From: JBOGFC01 sp050742155
GTDB lineage: Bacteria; Actinomycetota; Acidimicrobiia; Spongiisociales; JALYHC01
DNA: 10,485 nucleotides
Direction of reading: 5' to 3'
NCBI GenBank assembly: GCA_050742155.1
Contig: JBOGFC010000108.1
Span: forward strand, 1 to 10,485
Every line of letters begins with the position of its first letter. The stretch's first letter is position 1. The notes beneath the pieces were generated by a model. That model did not search any database. It was not told where the DNA came from and saw nothing but the letters and a program-made list of their open reading frames with translations. The position numbers were made by a program, and so were the translations under genes. Shown here piece by piece: positions 6,553 to 10,485 of the stretch.

Positions 6553-7679
6553 GACAAGAGCTCCTTGGCCGCCGCCACGCCCGAGCCCGAAGTGAGTTGG
6601 AGCCCGAAGGCGGGGAGCACCTCCTCCAGGGCCTCCAGCCCGGCCAGCACGTCGGCCGCCTCGACCCTGCCCAGGTGCCCGAACCTGAGGATCTTGCCGG
6701 CCAGGCGCCCCTGGCCGCCGGCGAAGACGATGCCGGTTCGCTCCCGGATCTCCCTGACCAGCTCGCCCCCTTCCACATCCTCGGGCAGGGCGATGGCGGT
6801 GACGGTGTTCGATTGCTCGGCCGCCTGGGAGAACAGCGCCAGGCCCAAGGCGCGCACGCTGGCTCGGACGGCCGCTCCGAGCCGCCGGTGCCGTTCCCAG
6901 GCCCCTTCGAGCCCCTCCTGCCTCAGCAGCCGGAGGGTGGCCACCGTGGCGTAGAGCACGTGGACCGCCGGCGTCCAGGGCGTCTGGCCCTGCCCGGCGA
7001 ACTCGGAGGCCGGCTCCCAGTCGAAGTAGAATCGGGGCAGGTCTCCCCGCCGCGCCCAGGCCCGTTCTCCCACCGCCACGAAGGCCAGCCCCGGAGTCGA
7101 GGCCAGCGCCTTCTGCGAGGCGCTCACGGCCACGTCGATATCCCACTCGTCCATCGAGAAGGGGACCGCCCCGGCGCTGGAGATCGCATCGACGATGCGC
7201 AGGGCCGGATGGCCGGCCAGTGCCCGGGCGATGGCCTCGACGTCGTGGACGGTACCGGTGGACGTCTCGGAGTGGGTGAAGAGGATCCCCCGGGCGTCGG
7301 GATGCCGGTCGGCGAAGCGGGCCAGCCCGGCGGGATCGAGCGCCTCCCCCCACGGCTGCTCGTAGATCGACACCTCCAGGCCATAGGCCCGGGCGATCTT
7401 GGCCCACCGGTCCCCGAAGGCTCCCGCCGAGGCCACCACCACCCGGTCGCCCCGGTTGAAGCAGTTGACCACCGCCGACTCCATCCCGCCGGTGCCGCTG
7501 GCGGTGAGCGCCAGCACTCGTCCCTCGGTCCGGAAGAGCCAGCCGAGACCCTCGGTGAGCTCCTCGAGGAGCGCCCGGGCCTCCGGCCCCCGGTGGTTGA
7601 CGATCGGCCGCCCCAGAGCCTCATAGGCCTGGGCGGGCATCAAGACCGGCCCGGGGAGCAGCAACCGCTGGTCGTTCAT
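6549..7679 (-). CDS. Class V PLP-dependent aminotransferase (alanine/serine-glyoxylate or phosphoserine type)
   Basis: A 376-residue fold-type I enzyme of the class V group that includes alanine-glyoxylate and serine-glyoxylate aminotransferases. Landmarks are LLLPGPVLMP (6-15, family start), TASGTGGMESAVVNCF (59-74, PLP phosphate loop), the pyridine-nitrogen aspartate in IVDAISSAG (Asp164), the Schiff-base lysine in SASQKALASTPG (Lys190) and the carboxylate-binding arginine in LRFGHLG (Arg332). The start at 7679 is supported by the family-type beginning; only GAGG directly before the ATG could serve as a ribosome-binding site. It begins 7 nt after the methyltransferase stop, and its stop overlaps the serA start by 4 nt. 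The tight coupling to serA suggests it transaminates 3-phosphohydroxypyruvate to phosphoserine, or uses serine as donor. That is inference; classical SerC enzymes differ in sequence, and no serB is in view. The C-terminal tail (361-376) is somewhat longer than expected. Confidence 0.9.
   Translation of the reverse strand: MNDQRLLLPGPVLMPAQAYEALGRPIVNHRGPEARALLEELTEGLGWLFRTEGRVLALTASGTGGMESAVVNCFNRGDRVVVASAGAFGDRWAKIARAYGLEVSIYEQPWGEALDPAGLARFADRHPDARGILFTHSETSTGTVHDVEAIARALAGHPALRIVDAISSAGAVPFSMDEWDIDVAVSASQKALASTPGLAFVAVGERAWARRGDLPRFYFDWEPASEFAGQGQTPWTPAVHVLYATVATLRLLRQEGLEGAWERHRRLGAAVRASVRALGLALFSQAAEQSNTVTAIALPEDVEGGELVREIRERTGIVFAGGQGRLAGKILRFGHLGRVEAADVLAGLEALEEVLPAFGLQLTSGSGVAAAKELLS
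6561..6566 (-). promoter_or_regulatory. Shine-Dalgarno of serA inside the aminotransferase gene
   Basis: Minus strand AAGGAG, 8 nt before the serA ATG, lies within the Lys-Glu codons near the end of the upstream aminotransferase. Together with the ATGA overlap it points to coupled translation. Confidence 0.6.
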
Positions 7680-7686
7680 CCTCGGG

Positions 7687-8304
7687 TCATTGTGGCCCGG
7701 CCGGGCCCGGGTGCAAAGGCACCGAAGTAGCCAGGCCGACCAGCAGCAGCCCTCCCCAATGGGAGTCGAGCCGCTCGATGGCGAACCCCGCCTCCCGGAT
7801 GGCCTCCCCTGTCCCCCGGTTGAGGTGGCACCCAACCACCAGGCGCCGCCAGGCCGGCGTGGCCAGGTCCTGGAGGCGTCCCTTCCAGCCCGGGAGACGG
7901 ACGTGCTCCAGGAAGGCCAGCCTGCCACCGGGAACCAAGACCCGCCGCACCTCGGCCAGCACCGTGGCCAGATCCGGCACCGTGCAGAGCACCAGCGCCG
8001 CCGCCACCGCATCGAAGGAGCCGTCCCGGAAGGGCAAGCGCATCCCGTCTCCCAAGACCAGCTCGACGGGACGGCTCTCCGCCCGTGCCCGCGCCCGCCG
8101 GAGCATGGACGGATCGGGCTCCAGGGCCACCACCCGGTCTGCCTTCTGGAGGCTTCGGAACGAGTAGCCCACCCCGGCCCCGAGGTCGAGCACCCGGCCG
8201 GGCAGCTCTCCAAACAGCTGGCCGCGCAGCCGCCGCAGCATGCGGCGCTCGGCCAGCATGGTGACAGGCTCGTACAGTGCCGCGAAGATTGGGTGCGCCC
8301 GCAC
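7687..8304 (-). CDS. Class I SAM-dependent methyltransferase (UbiE/Methyltransf_11-like)
   Basis: A 205-residue soluble methyltransferase. Motif I is VLDLGAGVGYS (38-48), the ribose-binding acid is Glu62 in VVALEPD, and the adenine-side motif is GDGMRLPFRDGSFDAV (about 84-99). The motif EVRRVLVPGGRLAFLEHVR near 117-135 is typical of the Methyltransf_11 group. The substrate is not apparent: small molecule, quinone or lipid are all possible. GTG at 8304 is chosen because MRAHPIFAALYEP is the normal beginning for such proteins and TAAGAT stands 6 nt upstream, as in leaderless actinobacterial genes; there is no Shine-Dalgarno. It is the first gene of the unit leading to the aminotransferase and serA, and is divergent from the universal stress gene. 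Its role in that serine unit is unclear and may be incidental. Confidence 0.88.
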   Translation of the reverse strand: MRAHPIFAALYEPVTMLAERRMLRRLRGQLFGELPGRVLDLGAGVGYSFRSLQKADRVVALEPDPSMLRRARARAESRPVELVLGDGMRLPFRDGSFDAVAAALVLCTVPDLATVLAEVRRVLVPGGRLAFLEHVRLPGWKGRLQDLATPAWRRLVVGCHLNRGTGEAIREAGFAIERLDSHWGGLLLVGLATSVPLHPGPAGPQ

Positions 8305-8310
8305 CCGGCG

Positions 8311-8316
8311 ATCTTA
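8311..8316 (-). promoter_or_regulatory. Probable -10 element of the methyltransferase-aminotransferase-serA unit
   Basis: Minus strand TAAGAT fits TAnnnT and ends 6 nt before the GTG at 8304, the classical leaderless spacing. The hexamer lies in the leader of the divergent stress gene, next to its Shine-Dalgarno. No clear -35 box was seen. Confidence 0.45.
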
Positions 8317-8318
8317 CG

Positions 8319-8324
8319 AAGGAG
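8319..8324 (+). promoter_or_regulatory. Shine-Dalgarno of the universal stress gene
   Basis: AAGGAG, 6 nt before the ATG at 8331. This gene therefore has a normal leader, unlike several neighbours. Its promoter must lie upstream, inside the divergent methyltransferase gene. Confidence 0.65.
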
Positions 8325-8330
8325 CACGCC

Positions 8331-8780
8331 ATGGAATGGGAGGACTGGAGCCCCAAGCGAGTGGCGGCGGCCACCGATGGTTCCGAGCTGAGCATCCACG
8401 CCGCCCGAGTGGCGGCCAGCTTGGCCCGGCTCCACGACGCCAAGCTGTTCGTCATCACGGTGGTCCGCCCCCCGGAAGGGTGGTGGGGCATCGGCGGGGC
8501 GCCGCCGCCCCCGGACGTGCTGGGCGACGCGCTGACCGAGGCACAGCGCTCGGTCTTGGAGCTGACCACCCGAGCGCTCAACGTAGAGGGCCTCGATTTC
8601 CAGACTGTCGAGGAGCTCGGCGACCCGGCCTCCCGGCTGGTGGCCTTCTGCAAGGAGAACCAGATCGACGTGCTGGTGGTGGGCCGCCGGGGAGCCGGGC
8701 TGGTGGAACGGCTGGTGATGGGCTCGGTGGCCGACCGGGTGACCCACGAGTCGCCTTGCCCGGTGCTGGTGGTGCCCTAG
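8331..8780 (+). CDS. Universal stress protein (UspA family), ATP-binding type
   Basis: A single-domain Usp protein of 149 residues, the usual length. Members form cytoplasmic dimers that bind ATP or AMP and modulate stress or dormancy responses. The first strand and loop are VAAATDGSEL (11-20) with Asp16. The C-terminal nucleotide loop is GRRGAGLVERLVMGS (118-132), an exact G-2X-G-9X-G-S motif, so ATP binding is predicted. It ends with the typical CPVLVVP strand. A glycine/proline-rich insert (49-63, PEGWWGIGGAPPPP) follows strand 2, where Usp proteins vary. It is followed 25 nt later by the PAS gene on the same strand and may be read through into it. Confidence 0.94.
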   Translation: MEWEDWSPKRVAAATDGSELSIHAARVAASLARLHDAKLFVITVVRPPEGWWGIGGAPPPPDVLGDALTEAQRSVLELTTRALNVEGLDFQTVEELGDPASRLVAFCKENQIDVLVVGRRGAGLVERLVMGSVADRVTHESPCPVLVVP

Positions 8781-8792
8781 CGGCTCCCCGAG

Positions 8793-8798
8793 TAGGTT
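8793..8798 (+). promoter_or_regulatory. Probable internal -10 element for the PAS gene
   Basis: TAGGTT fits TAnnnT, ends 7 nt before the ATG at 8806, and no Shine-Dalgarno intervenes. This suggests that PAS-MBL can be expressed on its own as a leaderless message, separately from the stress gene. Confidence 0.4.
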
Positions 8799-8805
8799 CG
8801 GGGCC

Positions 8806-9201
8806 ATGGATCGCCCGCCTCACAAGAGCCTGGTCCTGATCCTGGCCCGTCAGTTGGCCGCCAACCTGGCCACGCCGGTGTTCTGCGTCGACCCGGAGGG
8901 AACGCTGGTCTACTACAACGAGCCGGCCGAGCGGGTGCTGGGAAGGGAGTTCTCCGACGCCGGAGAGCTCACCCAGCAGGAGTGGGGGACCATCTTCTCG
9001 CCCCTGGACTCCGATGGGCAGCCGGTGGCGGTGGGGGAGCTCCCGCTTTCCATCGCCCTCGCCGAGCGGCGCCCGGCCCACCAGCCGCTCCGCATCACCG
9101 GCTTGAACGGGAAGGAGCGGTTCATATCGGTGACCGCCTTCCCGCTCTTCGCCCGGGCCGACGAGTTGGTCGGGGCGATGGCCATCTTCTGGGAGGAGTG
9201 A
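8806..9201 (+). CDS. Stand-alone PAS-domain protein
   Basis: A 131-residue protein that is almost entirely one PAS fold. It starts with a helix (8-21), then the PAS core beginning ATPVFCVDPEGTLVYYNEPAERVLG (22-46), and ends with the strands RFISVTAFPLF (105-115) and ELVGAMAIFWEE (120-131). The sequence NEPAERVLG is the usual PAS helix-C region. There is no kinase, cyclase, DNA-binding or membrane segment, so it must act through a partner. PAS domains bind small ligands or cofactors, or dimerise. No haem or flavin signature can be assigned with confidence; Cys27 is the only cysteine, so a LOV-type GXNCRFLQ motif is absent. It ends at the exact base before the MBL gene starts, so the hydrolase is the natural candidate partner. 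Confidence 0.85.
   Translation: MDRPPHKSLVLILARQLAANLATPVFCVDPEGTLVYYNEPAERVLGREFSDAGELTQQEWGTIFSPLDSDGQPVAVGELPLSIALAERRPAHQPLRITGLNGKERFISVTAFPLFARADELVGAMAIFWEE
9192..9196 (+). promoter_or_regulatory. Shine-Dalgarno for the MBL gene inside the PAS gene
   Basis: GGAGG lies 5 nt before the GTG at 9202, inside the last codons of the PAS gene. It supports the GTG start and coupled translation. Confidence 0.6.
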
Positions 9202-10047
9202 GTGCGGGCCCGGATCTGGGGATGCCGTGGCTCGCTGGCCGCTCCCGGAGCGGACACGGTTCGCTACGGCGGCAACACCTCCTGCGTCGAGGTGCGGCTC
9301 GAGGACGGCACCCTGCTGGTGCTCGACGCCGGGACCGGGATTCGGCCCTTCGGGCTCCAGCTCGACCTGGAGCCCGGCCGCCCCATCCACGTCCTGCTCA
9401 GCCACCTCCACCTCGACCACCTGCAAGGACTGGGCTTCTTCTCCCCAATCTGGAGCCGTGACTACGACCTCCACATCTGGGGCCCGCCCTCTCCCCTCTC
9501 CAGCCTGGCGGAGCGGGTGGCCCGCTATCTGTCCCCACCACTGTTCCCCGTGCACCTGGCCGAGATCCCCTCCCAGCCGACCTTCCACGATGCCCCCAAG
9601 GGGGAGTGGGAGATCGGCAGCGCCCGGCTCTTCTCGGAGCCGGTCTCCCACCAGGGACCCACCGTCGGCTACCGGATCGAGGAGAACGGTCGCGGCCTGG
9701 CCTACCTGCCCGACCACGAGCCGGCCCTGGGCACTGATCTGCGAGCCACCGAGCCCGCCTGGGTCTCGGGCTACGGGGTGGCGGCCCAAGCCGACGTGCT
9801 TCTCCACGACGCCCAGTACACGGAGGAGGAGTATCGGGAACGGGTGGGCTGGGGCCACTCCAGCATCGCCCACGCCGTCACCTTCGGCCGCCTCGCCGGG
9901 GCCGGCACGCTGGTGATGTTCCACCACGACCCGCTGCACACGGATGAGCGGCTGGAGGAGCTGCTGGAGGAAGCGAAAAGGCTCTGGAACGGGGCGCCGG
10001 ATGAGGTCGTCCTGGCTTACGAGGGCATGGAGATCACCCTCTCCTAG
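9202..10047 (+). CDS. MBL-fold metallo-hydrolase (cyclic phosphodiesterase-like)
   Basis: A 281-residue metallo-beta-lactamase-fold enzyme. The start, RIWGCRGSLAAPGADTVRYGGNTSCVEV (4-31), is the beginning of the subgroup annotated as PhnP/phosphoribosyl cyclic phosphodiesterase-like. LDAGTGIR (41-48) precedes the metal motif SHLHLDH (67-73: His68, His70, Asp72, His73). Further likely ligands are His150 (VSHQGPT), Asp171 (YLPDHE), Asp203 (LLHDAQYT), His219 (GWGHSS) and His241/242 (FHHDP). A two-metal site seems complete. Expected action is on phosphodiesters such as cyclic nucleotides, but members vary and the substrate is unknown. The GTG at 9202 follows the PAS stop directly, with GGAGG upstream. 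The close link to a PAS protein suggests a signal-controlled hydrolase. The gene ends abutting the convergent ABC gene. Confidence 0.92.
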   Translation: MRARIWGCRGSLAAPGADTVRYGGNTSCVEVRLEDGTLLVLDAGTGIRPFGLQLDLEPGRPIHVLLSHLHLDHLQGLGFFSPIWSRDYDLHIWGPPSPLSSLAERVARYLSPPLFPVHLAEIPSQPTFHDAPKGEWEIGSARLFSEPVSHQGPTVGYRIEENGRGLAYLPDHEPALGTDLRATEPAWVSGYGVAAQADVLLHDAQYTEEEYRERVGWGHSSIAHAVTFGRLAGAGTLVMFHHDPLHTDERLEELLEEAKRLWNGAPDEVVLAYEGMEITLS

Positions 10048-10057
10048 CTAGGGGAGG
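10038..10057. terminator. Palindrome across two convergent stop codons
   Basis: The ten bases ending at 10047 mirror the ten starting at 10048, nine as Watson-Crick pairs and one as T-G. The centre is CCTAGCTAGG, which contains the TAG stops of both converging genes. It may serve as a two-way transcription barrier. No T-run follows, and a hairpin loop would have to open the centre. Confidence 0.35.
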
Positions 10058-10485
10058 AGGACCTCCACTTCCACCGCCTTGAAGGAGGCCCATACCCGCA
10101 CCCCTTCTCGCAGGCCGAGCCGGGCCACCGAGCCCGGCGTCACCTCGGCCACCACCGGCGGCTCGCTTGCCACCCTGATGCGGACCCGGTCACCCTCCAC
10201 GGTCAGCGATGTGATGGGCCCCTCCACGAGGTTACGGGCCGAGCCCCCCTCGGGTCTGGCCAGGTGGATGGCCACGTCGGCGGGACGGAGGAGGCCGATC
10301 GCTCCCTCCACCTCCCGCTCCACCCCCTCAGGCCGACCCACCACGATCTCGCCCTCCGCCGAGACCAGCGAGGCGGCCCCCTCCTCGAGGGGGCGCAGCC
10401 GGCCGAAGTACAGGTTCACCCCCACCAGCTCCGCCGCATAGCGCGTGCGGGGCGCCCGGCGGATCTCCTCCGCGGTGCCCACCTG
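10048..10485 (-). CDS. ABC transporter ATP-binding protein, molybdate type, C-terminal part
   Basis: The gene is cut by the window edge; 145 residues of the C-terminal part are visible and the frame is open at 10485. The first visible residues, QVGTAEEIRRAPRTRYAAELVGVNLYFG, match the stretch that follows the H-loop in ModC/CysA/PotA-type ATPases (Q-x-G-T-x-x-E-I...P...Y-A-E-L-V-G). The rest is a TOBE (Mop-like) domain: ARNLVEGPITSLTVEGDRVRI, a VTPGSVARLGLREGVRVWASFKA stretch and a final VEVEVLLP strand. The RN...G and SFKA patterns favour the molybdate/tungstate class (ModC or WtpC) over sugar or polyamine importers. The ATPase core and any permease or binding-protein genes lie outside the window. 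ATP-driven oxyanion uptake at the inner face of the membrane is the likely role. Confidence 0.85.
   Translation of the reverse strand, partial: QVGTAEEIRRAPRTRYAAELVGVNLYFGRLRPLEEGAASLVSAEGEIVVGRPEGVEREVEGAIGLLRPADVAIHLARPEGGSARNLVEGPITSLTVEGDRVRIRVASEPPVVAEVTPGSVARLGLREGVRVWASFKAVEVEVLLP

Noticed and set aside
5473..6954. 493-codon plus-strand open frame opposite serA and the aminotransferase.
   Set aside because: Antisense shadow of two well-conserved enzymes. It has no motif and no start context.
8281..8310. Hairpin GGGTGCG/CGCACCC near the methyltransferase start as an operator.
   Set aside because: The inverted repeat (8291-8306) is very short-looped and coincides with the GTG and first codons of the methyltransferase. 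Coding constraint and GC content explain it adequately, although a regulatory role is not excluded.
8578..9939. 453-codon minus-strand open frame opposite Usp, PAS and MBL genes.
   Set aside because: The plus-strand genes have clear family motifs and ribosome-binding sites; this frame has neither.

Overview
The window is a GC-rich (roughly 70 %), gene-dense bacterial chromosomal segment. GTG and TTG starts are common (at least four of eleven genes), genes overlap or nearly touch, and several genes have a TAnnnT hexamer 6-9 nt before the start codon with no Shine-Dalgarno. Together with the gene content (long-form SerA, S9C peptidase, stand-alone universal stress protein), this suggests an Actinomycetota-like organism, perhaps an uncultured lineage near Acidimicrobiia. 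That placement is inference. No tRNA, rRNA, CRISPR array, transposase or phage gene was seen, and no stretch above 300 bases lacks a gene.

Left block (38-4326, minus strand): a likely four-gene transcription unit. From its promoter it runs S9-family acyl-peptide hydrolase-type peptidase, branched-chain amino acid aminotransferase (ilvE), an unrecognised conserved-looking protein, and a fumarylacetoacetate-hydrolase-family enzyme. A perfect 29-bp direct repeat (801-829 and 887-915) sits at the last junction. One copy forms the ribosome-binding region of the FAH gene. The other encodes the C-terminus of the unknown protein and is part of a C7/G7 hairpin.

Middle block: a 140-nt divergent promoter region (4327-4466) separates the peptidase from pgpA (plus strand, 4467-4928), a phosphatidylglycerophosphatase A. 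pgpA runs tail to tail into serA. The 3' end of serA carries a GC-rich hairpin that looks like a repeat element translated into extra C-terminal residues. The minus-strand unit 8304-4909 encodes a SAM-dependent methyltransferase, a class V aminotransferase and SerA. The aminotransferase stop and the serA start overlap as ATGA, which suggests the two enzymes act in succession in serine synthesis, with a class V enzyme perhaps standing in for SerC.

Right block: divergent from the methyltransferase lie a universal stress protein, a stand-alone PAS-domain protein and an MBL-fold hydrolase (plus strand, 8331-10047). The last two abut (TGA/GTG) and look like a small sensor/effector pair. The MBL gene ends exactly where the minus-strand TOBE-domain end of a molybdate-type ABC transporter ATPase ends; that gene is cut by the window edge. 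The two stop codons lie inside a near-perfect 20-bp palindrome.

Most of the window is ordinary metabolism. The unusual parts are the repeat elements at gene ends and starts, the recurring leaderless-type promoters, the unknown protein and the PAS-MBL pair. I found nothing that amounts to a new defence or mobile system.
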